Assembly: GCF_002443255.2 (NCBI RefSeq)
Contig: NW_019211454.1
Location: 7,834,248-7,898,247, forward strand
Source of the DNA: Varroa destructor
Lineage: Eukaryota; Arthropoda; Arachnida; Mesostigmata; Varroidae
DNA length: 64,000 nt
Direction of reading: 5' to 3'
Below the pieces are notes generated by a model. The model saw nothing but the letters and a program-made list of their open reading frames with translations. It ran no database searches and was not told where the DNA came from. Made by a program: the position numbers and the translations under genes. Shown here piece by piece: positions 51,729-62,970 of this stretch. How positions within the stretch are numbered: the first letter of the stretch is position 1; each line of letters starts with the position of its first letter.

Positions 51729-52169
51729 TCACTCTCTAACAGTGTCTCGTCTTTCAGGTGTCCGAACCAATCCTGAAGGTACAGCCGATGCTAGACCTGG
51801 TCTATAGTTTACAGCTGACCTACTTAAGAGCGCTGACTCTGAAAGGACAGAGGCATCATGTCACGTAAACTTCCAGACACAACTGCTGGTCAGTTTCCAG
51901 CGAGGTTGCTTTAGTACCTGCTATTCTGTCAACTTCAGCCTTATTCACGGCTGTTGTGAAACTATTGTGAAGTTGGCATTTATTATTATAGTCGGTAAGC
52001 AAACTTGGACTACGCTCTGATGACGTTTGCCTGCTAATCCTAGAAACATATTGTGGCCCACCTCTGAATCCGAGCACAAGCACACTTCGCTTCATGCTGG
52101 GCGCCAGCTGTGTTGTGAACTTGTGCCTAACAGCTATACTGGGCGAAGAATTCGAAACATAAAAAGGCC
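51729..52169 (-). CDS. Two exons joined by a 79-bp intron, product unknown
   Basis: An acceptor CTTTCTTACTTAG opens exon 51918-52169 (84 codons, phase 1 in and out), which ends AGCAG/GTACTA. The next exon starts at 51838 after CTGTCCTTTCAG, in the same phase, and stays open to TGA at 51729-51731. A donor GA/GTGAAG two bases before the stop would instead let the protein continue, in the phase needed by the 48045 exon. No AATAAA was seen after the TGA, which favours continuation. The segment is Ser/Arg/Thr-rich and hydrophilic, without recognisable domains, and similar in character to the 47.4-48.0-kb exons. I infer that both belong to one minus-strand gene, perhaps the one that starts near 56383. 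Confidence 0.42.
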
Positions 52170-55100
52170 CTAAGTAAGAAAGGCAGATAGGAGCAATGTC
52201 AAAAAGTGAACCAAGTAATAATTGTCCGAACGCAGCAGTTCCGTCCTGCAGGCTCATATGGAAATGTAGGAGTTACACTGAATTCTGTCGATGCTTGTTT
52301 CTTTAATCTAAATTGTTTCGACGGATCACTGCTAGCTTGGATAGAGCTTGGCGAGATGTACTTATTTCGTTTATTACCAATCTATTCGGTATTACCGCCG
52401 CAATGGCTCTTCTCTGGTAACACCGTTCTGTATATCTGTTGTGGCTACATAAAACAGAACGGGAACCACTAGCGTTACTCTCTTTTCACTTCAACGTAGC
52501 ACTAAGGATGCCCGAAGCAACATTTCTACCATAGCTTAGGTGGATAATCTAGGATATCGTTTAACCGCAATCGCTGAATAATAAGGAAATAGGTTTAGGC
52601 CCCAGAGTATTCTTATCGGACATATTAACTTCGATCATATAATCGGTGCTCCTTCTGAAAACATCAGACAAATACAATCCAAATGCTAGCATGTGTGTAC
52701 TGAACTTTCCGAGACTAGCTAGCATTCATGGCAAGGTCATTAAGGGTTAAACTTGCTCCAGACCCATTACTCAACAATGCTCGATTATGATTAACTAATA
52801 AATGATGACACTAGCTGATCCATACCTCTGCATTGGGCACACCTACCGATCACGGGTAAGGATACTGTTGCGCAAGTTTAACTGAAACCAGGAGGAATAT
52901 GTCTCACTGGTTTCGACATGTTTGTGCTACGTCTACCCGCTGTAGTGCGTACTATCTCATCGTGGCTCTTCGACTATTTTAGAATTTTTCTAGTATACTG
53001 TCCTTTTACTTCTTCAACACATATTACCAATTATCCGCCGATAACAAGTATAATTACTCCTCGAAACTAAATTTGTATTAAATTAAGTATTCAATACTAT
53101 AGTTATCGAGGTAGTTTCGTGAGCGGAACTATAAGTTGTCCAATGAATTTCCGGTGACAGGCGTTGATAAGTGTGTCACTTGAATGGCCAAGTTGACCTA
53201 CAGAGCAGTACACATTTTTATTCAGTGAATATAATAAATCAACCTCCGGTAAATCATTAGATATACCCGAGGAGAAAATTAACTAAGGAATATCAAATCG
53301 GATTTTTACAGTCCGGAACTAGATTAAATTATACAAATGTTCCAATATTTTTCACATAGTAAAAAAAAAAGCAAATTTTTTCAATACTAGGATTTTCAGT
53401 TTATCGAGTAGTTGAATTATGCGCACGCAAAAAAAAATTTCCAAGCTATTTGTATTCTCATTCATTTTCGGCATTTATTTTTTTTTAAACAAGTCTGTGC
53501 TATTTGCGTGTTCCAAGTTATGCCTGAAATGCGTTAGAGATATGAGCGTTGAATCGAGGCCTAAAACTAACTTACTTCTCCCTAACATACGAAGAATAGA
53601 CCAATTCTATTCTTTGTACTTAGCGTCTTAGTTTGAGTCGGCTTGAATTGGAGACTATTGATTCGAATGATAAATCTATCAATGAGCATTTATTATCCCA
53701 TTGAGGATTCACTACAGTCGGAGCATCACTGAATAAAGGTGGCGCGTTATGAGGTAGTTATCTTCTTCCTCATCGGCCATTTTGCTGCGAGTTTGGATTG
53801 CTAGATGAACGTGTATCTCGTTATGATAAATTAAAGTCAGTTACTCTGTTCTCTGGATCCGTTACGGGTAAATCGAAGAGCTCTGAAAGAATAGTTGTGC
53901 GTTGGTTGGATAGCGTCGCAGTTGTATGAACGCAGATTCTGGGCGCTAATGTGGGTCGACCCACAGTTCGTTATCGAGTCATAGAGAGGCATAGCCTCAG
54001 ATCATTGAGGATCAATATCCGACACGTATATTTCCAAACGCGAAGGTGCCTCGTTGCTCACCTATAGGGGAACTAAATGTAGGGGGACATAACTCCGTCA
54101 CAAATTTGTCACGTCGATGACAGGTCTATTTTTTTTCTTTATTTTCATTGTTACTTCTTGGGTCATTTCGAAGAGTAGAAAAATATCGAGCGACCGTTCT
54201 CCATCAGAAGTACACCTTTTGGATGTCATTACAATATGTAAGGTTCTCGCGTAATTAACTTCCGATAAAATCTACATAATGAGAGTGGTTTAGCCTAGTC
54301 CGAAAAAAACACGCCACTGGTATGCTTACAAGTCGTTCAGTATTAAAACACAGGAAATTTTTGAGGTGCTGTGATCGTTTTAACTTACATTAACCGTTGA
54401 CCGCAAGAGTTAAATCAGCATGCCACATAACCTAAATGCTTAAAGAAAAGAACCGCCATTAAAAACGAGTCGGTACTCCGCGAGCAGCCGAAGTCTTGGT
54501 ACGTCACACAGAAATTTGGTCGTCGTATGGTGACTTAGTCCAACAAACAGAAGAAGTCGGCTTAGGACACGGGAGTACACGGGCGACAGCTCGTGAAAGT
54601 ACGGCCCTTTTTACTCAGTGGGCAATGAATCTGCAAAATTCGTCACTAAAGAAAGGCGAATATGGACCTTATTAAGAAGAAGAAACGGCCAAACTCACGG
54701 GCACTACGACGAAAACAGAGCATCCGTCAGAGAAACGAGAGGTGTCGACGTCCGCGATTGCGTCGTATAACGGAAGTTGTGCGATCTGTTAGTTGGTTTT
54801 CGAATCCTGCTCGATGCGCGTACAAAAAAATCGCGAGGCGGTATGGACGGCAGAACGTAATGTTGACTAAGGCTAGACGCTAAGGAACACCTGCCGCGAT
54901 ATGGGGATACTTTACCGATAAACATAGCCGACTTGTAATAGATTAAATATTACTACATCTACGGCCATGTCAGAGTGGTTGTAAGCCAGTTTGTTTAAAT
55001 ATATATTCGGCTTATAGTTTGATAAAATGAAGACACCAGAAACAAGAAACACTATTTCTGAACAAAATCTCTTGATTGATACAGCTGTGATTCATTAGGT

Positions 55101-56067
55101 TTTAGATTCATATCTTAATGAATGTAGCCGTCATTCATTCCTTATTAGTCTTATTATATTAAAAACTGAGATCCTTATTAGCCTCAGAAGATTTTTATTG
55201 GCGGGGGTCTCATTAAAATACTGTCGTCACTTACTAGGCCAGTCTACACAATGTAGTTTTTCTGCGGAAGAACTAAATAATATAGGTAACCTCCCTGTAC
55301 GTTAGTTGAAAAATGCCCATAGCCGTAACCCGACTGTTGTTCCTCACCGTGTTAAATATCAGTAGTGAATGCCTCTATGTTCTCGAACACACATTAGGGT
55401 ATTTTTAGTGTAGTAGATTGTACTATTCTCTATCCCAACGGCCAGACGGCCAAACTCTTTGAAACTTCCAAGTACCATATGGCTTTTTGTCTTTACTACA
55501 CAGACAGACGGCCAAACTCTTTGAAGCTTTCAAGCACCATATGTCTCTTTTCTTTGGCACAATAACCAGATGGCCAAATTCATATCAGATGGCACTATTC
55601 CCTATCATAACGGCCAAACAGCAAAACCCTTTAGGGCTTCCAAGTAACGTATGGCTCTACAACGGCTAGACGGCCAAACCCGTTGGGGCTTTCAAGCACC
55701 CAATGGCACTATTCCCTAATTGCAGTTCCAGTCAAATGTGAGCTTAATTTAAGTCACTGAACAAGCAGCTGTTAATTAAACGAAAAACAAAAAGGCACGT
55801 TGGTTCCGTAGGACGGTCCAGTGATAGTCTGACGTCCTTTCTGTGCAGCTGAGTAGAGCAAAACACTCCTGGACCCCATGTATCAGACGCATTTATTTAC
55901 ATAATACTTACGTAATTATAGCATCCGTTTCATAGTAAATATTCGTCATAACACTTGCCCGTATATGACTAAATTTCTTAAATACACTTTTCATTCTAAT
56001 CAATATTGACAATAAAAGTTTTGTTCGCAAAGCCAAGAACTTATCCAAAAAACTTTAGTAATCTTAC
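52170..56067. other. Probable intron, or intergenic
   Basis: Contains the minisatellite at 55422-55721 and a GC-richer patch at 54480-54925 with opposed frames of about 73 codons on the two strands, neither of them supported. A membrane-spanning exon linking the 56.4- and 52.2-kb segments would be expected here if they form one gene. None was identified. Confidence 0.4.
55422..55721. repeat. Degenerate minisatellite, unit about 60-62 bp
   Basis: The core GGCCAAAC/T recurs at 55448, 55510, 55572, 55612 and 55672 (spacings 62, 62, 40 and 60). In four of the five copies it is followed by a diverged block ending in CAAG-C/T-A and a CATATGG-like motif; the third copy is a shortened unit. The block CACTATTCCCTA also recurs between units. 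Confidence 0.85.
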
Positions 56068-56383
56068 CTGGTTCTCCTCATCCGTTTGCTCATCTGAGTC
56101 AACTTTATTCGGCATTTCAGTGTGCTCGAAAGCCTCAATAAGGTCTAAGTCATTTCCTTCGAGTTCAGACTGTGCTATTGAATGTTCGGCTATAACGTCA
56201 ATATCTCGACTAGTAGATGTAGTAACAGATGTTGTAGGAGACTGTACACTTGGGCCGGGTGTTCGTGTAGGCGTCCTTATCAGATGGTGTAACCAACGTA
56301 TAAAATCGTCCCTTGTACGAATACGTCACGGGAATGATACAGAGCAATATCCAACTAACCAACACAGTGAATCCCTTAGCCAT
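56068..56383 (-). CDS. 5' exon(s) of a secreted or surface protein
   Basis: ATG at 56383 opens a clear signal peptide (MAKGFTVLVSWILLCIIP). Further down, in another frame, comes a Ser/Thr-rich then acidic segment that ends at a good donor, AACCAG/GTAAGA (exon end 56068). The two frames need a short intron or a one-base correction between them. Possible donors are GTGACG or GTATTC just after the signal, and possible acceptors are GTGTACAG or ACATCTACTAG. The last option is pyrimidine-rich and phase-compatible with the GTATTC donor. The exact junction cannot be settled by eye. Composition resembles the Ser/Thr-rich surface proteins at 19-21 and 34 kb. It may be the N-terminus of the gene whose later exons lie at 52.2-47.4 kb. 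Confidence 0.42.
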
Positions 56384-58521
56384 TGTTACGCACATCTTCT
56401 TAACCGTAATACATAAACAAGTCTACAACTGCTTCTTGGCCTGACACTGTTTTTGACTCGGGCCGGTTGATCGACTAACGGATAGTGTGAAAATGTGGTA
56501 GTAGTGCTGTTAAGGTTAGTTACGCGTAAAACTCTGAAGCTTTGAAGACAGTCGTGCGTCTGCAGCTACGGCAAAATCAGATAAGAGATTCCATTACGTA
56601 GAAAACAAAGTAGTCCCACAAGAGGACGACCGAGCTTCGCATGCCGTGCACTCTAAAAATATGAGCATAATTTTTCGATGTACTTTTAGGCATTGAATAT
56701 TGTCGATTAGTCATGTAGCTGCCTGTTAATACCTCAGAATGATGTACGGTTATACGTTCATTGGAGCGTTGTACATTTTTAGCTGATCGGAGGAGTATGT
56801 AAACTAAATACACTCTTCTAGCTGGGGATTTTATGTAAAGGGCATGTACATCCTTTCGTCCTCACACAGTATTCGAATAGGCTGTGAACTCGTACTGTTG
56901 ACCTTAGCGCATAACGGCCAAATCAAACAGTTTCTTATCGTCGAAAGTTGCCTTATATATGATCAAATGGCCATAGTCTAGCTGAAGTCCTTTTAGATAA
57001 TTAAAGGCTTACTTTTTTCGACTTGCGGGGTGCTTTATGGCAAAGTCATCTAACGACTTAAACAACATCTGATCACACCCTAATAAAGGTTAAACACGCA
57101 AAATCGTTTGGGCTTATCTTCGATATGCTTCACTGATGATAATTCATATATCGAAATAGAGTAGGTGTCAAGGCAGGACACCGTATGGTCATATCTGCCT
57201 AACCCCCAAGTAGTAACTGAGTATTACGCTGACAGAATTACCTTCATATATTCATTTCATAGTTTCATATATTTATAGAACTGTAGCAAGAATATATAGC
57301 ATCTATGTATAGTAATTAAAAAAAAACCGAATAAGATAATCTAAATTTTAACCCTGAACATTGGAAGTACAGCACAGTGGGATCCTTGTTACAGACTGGA
57401 TGACAACAGCTAGACTTGGGTTCGACTAGGCAGATCGGTTTTGCGCAGAGCAGATTGAAAGATTTTGGTAAGTTAAAGTGGACTTGATTTTATCTCGACG
57501 ACGGTTTTATCACATATTGAACATATTATCTAGTTCACACGCAAGGTTGTATACACAGTGCGGTATATTGCTTCCAGTGTCTGTCTCAAAGGGAAATAGG
57601 CTCAAAGCTGTGCTAAATCGATGCCCTACAAGGGTAGTACCAATATACGTTACGTTGTTACATTAAATTGTTTAACCTGTGCTAAATTCGTTTATTTGCG
57701 GCTAAACGGAATCTTTTTTTTGTTAAACCTTTACTCGTTTAAGTTTTCAAATTATGCTATCTTCGTATGCAAGAAAAAAATTAGGAATAAGTTCGTATAT
57801 CACTCAACATTAACAAATATCAGCGCGCATAAAATGAAGCTAAATCGCAGCTTTATTTAAGGTATTTTATCGATCCTATCCCAAAAGTTATTTAAAGCCT
57901 TTGATCGTCGATGTTTGGTGTAGACGATTCCTTAGGAAGATTCCGTTGAGGTAGTATTACATCTGCATTTATCATCTCAGCACACAACTTTATTGATTAT
58001 CCAATGAAAGTTATGCTTTCCTATAGTCCTAATTCCATGGTATAGAATTTAGCGTGTAGATACTATGTACCGTAAATGACAGCCATGACTTGACACGTCC
58101 GATCATTAAGAGCCTCATTTCAAGCAAAGAGATGTCTGCTATGAGAAAAATATAATATTGTTATATGTCAACAATGCCAAAAGATATATGGAGGTGGGGT
58201 GGCTACGAGGGGCGGGCATCTCATGGGTTCCGTAGCAGTGCCCGAAAATCCCAAAGTTGGAAGCTATGATGCGCTTCAGGCTGAGCTTAATATTCCTATA
58301 TCCCAGAAAGCTATATTCCATGTATTTAGAGTAACTGAGCTGTATAAATAAATGAAGGTATTGAAAGCAGATGGCACACTACCCTGTCTGCAGGTTAGCA
58401 GAAATCCTGGCGATCCTAGCGCACCTGTGTTCAAATTTTGATTTCGCTAATTAGAACAATTTAACGGTGTTTAAGTTGTCTGCGGCGGAAAACGACGCTT
58501 ACCTCTGCATTTGTAGAAATT
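56384..58521. other. Intergenic region between divergent genes
   Basis: It separates the minus-strand start at 56383 from the plus-strand acetyltransferase start at 58522, so promoters of both probably lie here. A tRNA-like remnant sits near 57370-57435. No TATA box in a convincing position was seen. Confidence 0.45.
57370..57435 (+). repeat. tRNA-like / SINE-type remnant
   Basis: AGCACAGTGGGATCC (57371-57385) resembles a tRNA A box, and TTGGGTTCGACTAGG (57416-57430) resembles a B box with part of a T-stem. The acceptor stem does not pair, so a decayed tRNA-derived element is likelier than a gene. Confidence 0.35.
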
Positions 58522-61098
58522 ATGTTGGAAGAATCATCAAATTCGGAGGACTCAACGTCACCAAAATCATTCGAAAAAGCTACTGTTAGAATTTCCTATC
58601 GACGACTCCGTCCGTCGGACGTGGAAGCCACGTTTGTTCTAGCTAATTCCGTCTTGCCCCTTTTCTACCCAAGGTTTTTTCTGAAGGTGAGTACTGCTTC
58701 TAAAAAATATGTCTAGTACAGGGTTGGCCAATACAAGTACATCGCTTTAAAGCTTTATCAACTGTACTTACCTATCGAAGAAGGTGAAAAATATAGGAAA
58801 TCGGAAACAGCCATGTTGAACAATGAAGAACGTAAATTACAGTACCTTCCAATGGACGCAGTTTATCCTTGTTATCATTGTTTATTATTTGTAGAGCGTT
58901 GTTATTTAGTAGGAATCGAATGTTCCGTCACTAGATTTCAAAAGTTTTATGGATACGGTGTTAATTACACCACTTTTTTAACTTATCTTTTTTATCTTAA
59001 TGTTCTTAGAAAGTTATCGACTCTACGACGGGTACAGCTATCGGCGCTTTCAATGAGGACGAAAAATTGGTCGGCTTCATTTTGGGGGATTTTGACCTAG
59101 TCTTTGTTCCCAGGGCATTAACCCAGGTGCGTTTACTATTCTCGTCCATTCTCAAGGAGATCATTTCAACTGCTCGTAGTGTTTTATTTAATCTAAACAT
59201 ATTATTCATAATAGTTTTCGCGAAAATTTTACGTTTCGTTACCCCTGTTAGGATACTACTAATAGTCCAAACTACCGGCCAACGCTCTAAATCTACATTA
59301 TTGCGTTTCTCAAAACTCTCCCATTGAAGATTTTAAGAGCAAGGTCGCAGCTATGTAGTTGTTCGATAAAGTTTTGTCTTTTGAATGTAAGGCCCCAGAC
59401 CTAAAAATAGGTTTTGTTTTAGATGCAAAATGCATTTAGATTATAATAAAATAACATTTTACATGTATAATAATAATTGAGCAAAATGTATTTTATAGAA
59501 TATGAGTATATTTTTTACATGCATATGTATAAGCATATGTAGCAAAAGTTTCTGAATCCAAGATAAACATTTTCAGTTGCAGGTAGAGCAAAAGAAGGGC
59601 TTTTGTATAATGCTGGTAGGCGTAGACAAGTCGTTTCAATCTCTTGGCATAGGCACGCGATTAGTAAAATTGGTAATTGATCCAGAGAGCTCTCCAACGG
59701 TTTGTATAATTCATGTCACACGTACGAGGGCAAGAGTAGGCTTATACTAGGAAAAATATTAAGTGATGAGAGCCAATTTGCCGTCAAAATAGTATTCCTG
59801 CTAACTCAAAACCGATCCTTTTCCTATACGAGAATCCCTCTTCCCGATTTCAAAACTCATGTCGTTTTCCACCGTAAGTCTACTCTTTCGCCCTTGCTTT
59901 TGTTTCTGTATATGCATATATCTACCTTATAAAAGATTCCTCGGAAACGCTTTGTCGTTGCTCAATATATGACGAAAGGTGGTAACCTATAGCACATCCC
60001 GAAATGTTTACTTTGATGCAATGGCGACAAATTGCTGGGATACAAAGAGTGTTACGGTAATAGCAACAAGTGGTAGCTTTATCCAATAGCCTCGCGACAT
60101 TGAATGAGGTACAGAAAGCTCAGCTGGACTCCGTCATAGTGAAGAGGTAACGTGTTCGCCTACTAGCAGAAGTAACATGGAGGTGTTCTAGGATCAAACC
60201 CGGATGCGGACACGGTTCGTTTCGAGCTGGAGGGGGCCAGCCTTTCATGGAAATATATATTAGTAGTATCGAACGTGAAATTCGTAAACACTTAGTCAGT
60301 CACTTTAATCAGGTGAGGGAAACATGATCGCAGGGTTGAGAAAAGGATCTGATTTTGACACGTTTACTTGGTGTAACTTTAGACAGAACCTTTTTTTAGA
60401 TATTCAAAACAAGGTCGCGTCGTCTAGTCATAGGTGTATGAGCTTATCTAAAAGATCTAGATATCTAAATCTTCTAACACAGCAGGATGGTAGACTATTA
60501 GCGTTGAAAAACTTCTAGGTAATTTGACAGGCAAATTTTTCGACCTGCCCTCTTTCAATACGAGTTTTGGGATGACTATTGCGCCTATTATGTATCGCAT
60601 AAAGTACCAAACGAAATATCGGTTAATCAACCATGATGTGGTCGAAGTATATACAGATAAAAACCACAATTAATAACCAAGTATACATATGGCGTACAAA
60701 GTCAGAGCACAAAGTACCATGCGTAATCTGTCGCCCTTGCTAACTTGTGTTTATACAATCAACTAACACTACGCCCGAGAAAGGAACTGCCCAAAGGAAG
60801 GCCGTGCAAGATGGTAGCTATAATCAGTGGTTTGTCGATTAAATGCCCTATTTTTGCCCTGTCAACACAGCAAAAACAGCATTCGTGATAATCAACAAAA
60901 TCTTATTGTTAGATAGCAAATGCGGATTTCGTGTATCTACACGTCATGACGGAACACCTTCGAGCGATTCGAGTTTATGAAAGTGTCGGATTTAAGCGAA
61001 TGGTTGTTTGGCCGAAGTACTACGCCCTTAATCCTGCAAGAGACGCCTTCGTCATGTTCAAGCTCGTTTCACCGAAATTCAAGGGACAATTTCTCTAA
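58522..61098 (+). CDS. GNAT-family N-acetyltransferase, NAA50/NAA60-like (four exons)
   Basis: Exons 58522-58686, 59010-59126, 59577-59699 and 60913-61098 join in phase 0 throughout, with donors GTGAGT, GTGCGT and GTTTGT, into a 196-residue protein. Family knowledge: NAA50 and NAA60 transfer acetyl from acetyl-CoA to protein N-termini. Seen here: an N-terminal helix region with LPLFYP at the place of the NAA50 FPVSY substrate loop; a strand KLVGFILG; the acetyl-CoA motif QSLGIGTR (Q/R-x-x-G-x-G/A); VYLHV with the catalytic His; the helix LRAIRVYESVGF; and PKYY followed by DAFVMFKLV, matching the YY-x-DAHVL end of NAA50. The spacing from GIGT to YLHV equals that of NAA60, which supports the exon 3/4 junction. 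The strand before the CoA loop reads FCIML, with Cys where NAA50 and NAA60 have catalytic Tyr. AATAAA follows ten bases after TAA. It is the first of a tandem pair. Confidence 0.92.
60133..60240 (+). repeat. tRNA-like / SINE-type remnant in intron 3
   Basis: TAGTGAAGAGGTAACG (about 60138-60153) resembles an A box, and GGATCAAACCC (60191-60201) a B box. The following CGGATGCGGACACGG is similar to the tail of the remnant at 2390-2440, which suggests two copies of one repeat family. Confidence 0.35.
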
Positions 61099-62970
61099 AT
61101 CATTCTTAATAAAACCGCAAATTTGCATGACGTAAAGCGTAAATATATATGAGATTGTTCTTCGAATTAATTACCTTCGGACGTTCGCTCCGTTCCGTTG
61201 GTTTTTGCTTGCATGTATTGTGTAATACGCATGGTCAATATGGAGCACTTTTTAAATGATTGTAGAAATGCTGAAATTACAGAAAACGGTCTTCTTGCTT
61301 GCTTCTTAACCTGGGTCAATTCTATTCAGCGAAAGTTTCTCTTTTGTTCGTATTTGTTATTTGGGTCATTATTTTCAGCTCAGTCACATAGAGGAAAATC
61401 GTAAAAAAGTGTATAGCATATTTAATATTTTGTTAAATTGAAGTTAGAGATATTTTTTACAAGTAAGACTTTTTTATGTTAAAAAAAGTATGTATCGTAG
61501 TAAAAAAAAATCTATACTCCTTGTTCAAGTTAATCGAGCATGAGTATAGCTGTTAAATACCGTAATTCGGAAAAATTAGTGACAAACGCTAAAAATGATT
61601 GATATCTTCCGCAAGTTAAATTCGAAGTTTAACTTATCAAAAACGTTTAACTTACATTGAGTTCGTATTTTCATCAAAAAGCGATATGTGCACCGCATTT
61701 GTTCCTAGGATATTGCGTCAGCGCACTTTAGGCATCATAGACAGGTTAGGCGGTATTAGCTTAATCAAGCATGTCGGTAAAATCGCTTTGACGTTCTTAC
61801 TTCCGTTGAGTTACCTAGTACAGTACCATAAAATAAAAATACGCGACACCTTTAACGTCTAGAAAAGTATCACCACCGGATGGACGGTACCAGCACGTGG
61901 CCTCATTCGCGGCCGGCGCCTCTGATAAACTCCAATGCTTTTGCAAACACGTCACGTCTCGAAACAACCTTACCCGACTGCTACAATTCGATGTTGATTT
62001 TCTAATACGTTCATTGCTATCTTTGGTCAAAAGACTTCAAAATACATCCACTGTTAAATATTCCGCCTTGTTTAAACCAATACTCAGTGCCAGCTGATGT
62101 ATGCCTTTCGAATAACATTCACTTTTTTCATATATTCTTAAGGGGAGTTGAAAATAGAGGCACGGAAAAGAAACGCAGGGGGTAACGGAGCAAACTTCGT
62201 ACGAACTGAGAGCCTGCGCCTGCGCCTGCGGTTGTGTGAACAGTAGTTCGTTTTATTATCAAGTAATGTTATGCTGGTAGACAAAGAGATCTGCTATCTT
62301 AAAAATGAGTTTGCTTGGTCACATTCTTCAATCACAGATATAACGAGGCACTGTGATAATAATCAATCACATTGTGCCTATAGTCATTTTTGGGTGACGT
62401 TGAACTGTGTCTTTTTGGTTTGCTTATCTAGCTGGATCGACTAGAAATGGAAACGTTAAAAGCTCAAAGCATAGAAGCTACTTAGCTTAACTTAGCGCTA
62501 TAACCGTATGATACATGCTTTAATCGGTAACTCGACGACTAAAAATTAAAAAAAAAAAAAAAGAAAACACTTCTATCAAAACAGCCCCAGGTAGTAAATC
62601 CAACAAGACCCACCCCAATTAGACCTTCTAGTAGGGGCAATTTTTTTGATGCTAAACCGAAGAGATGATTCCGATGGTCTGCTCACATAGTTGGAAAAGC
62701 CGAAAGCGTTAAAACCATTAGGAGCTACTATCTATTGAGCCGCCATCACACCACCCTTTCGACCCCGTATAATATGTATATAATGCGTTTCTCAAACAGA
62801 GTATTTGAATGTTCCCGCGGGCCGATTTTTAGCGTCGCTTTGTACCTGCCTATATGTGGCATCAATCGAAACAAGCTAAACTACGTGTCTTCCCACATGG
62901 CCAGATGATAACTCCTTTTATGAATTTCACTTAGTGCTACCGATTTCCGTGTTTTTCTCGAAAAGAAACG
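61099..62970. other. Spacer between the tandem acetyltransferase genes
   Basis: 3' UTR of the upstream gene, then the presumed promoter of the second. It contains three GCCTGC units at about 62212-62230 and A-rich runs near 62549. No additional gene is supported. Confidence 0.5.
61108..61113 (+). promoter_or_regulatory. Poly(A) signal AATAAA of the acetyltransferase gene
   Basis: AATAAA begins ten bases after the stop codon, implying a very short 3' UTR. Confidence 0.65.

Noticed and set aside
54662..54925. Opposed 73-codon frames, Arg-rich on plus and Ser-rich on minus
   Set aside because: Each is the shadow of the other, and neither has a domain, signal peptide or paired splice sites.
54961..54990. 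CATGTCAGAGTGGTTGTAAGC, resembling the A box of tRNA-Leu
   Set aside because: No B box or T-arm follows at the right distance, so it is not a tRNA gene.
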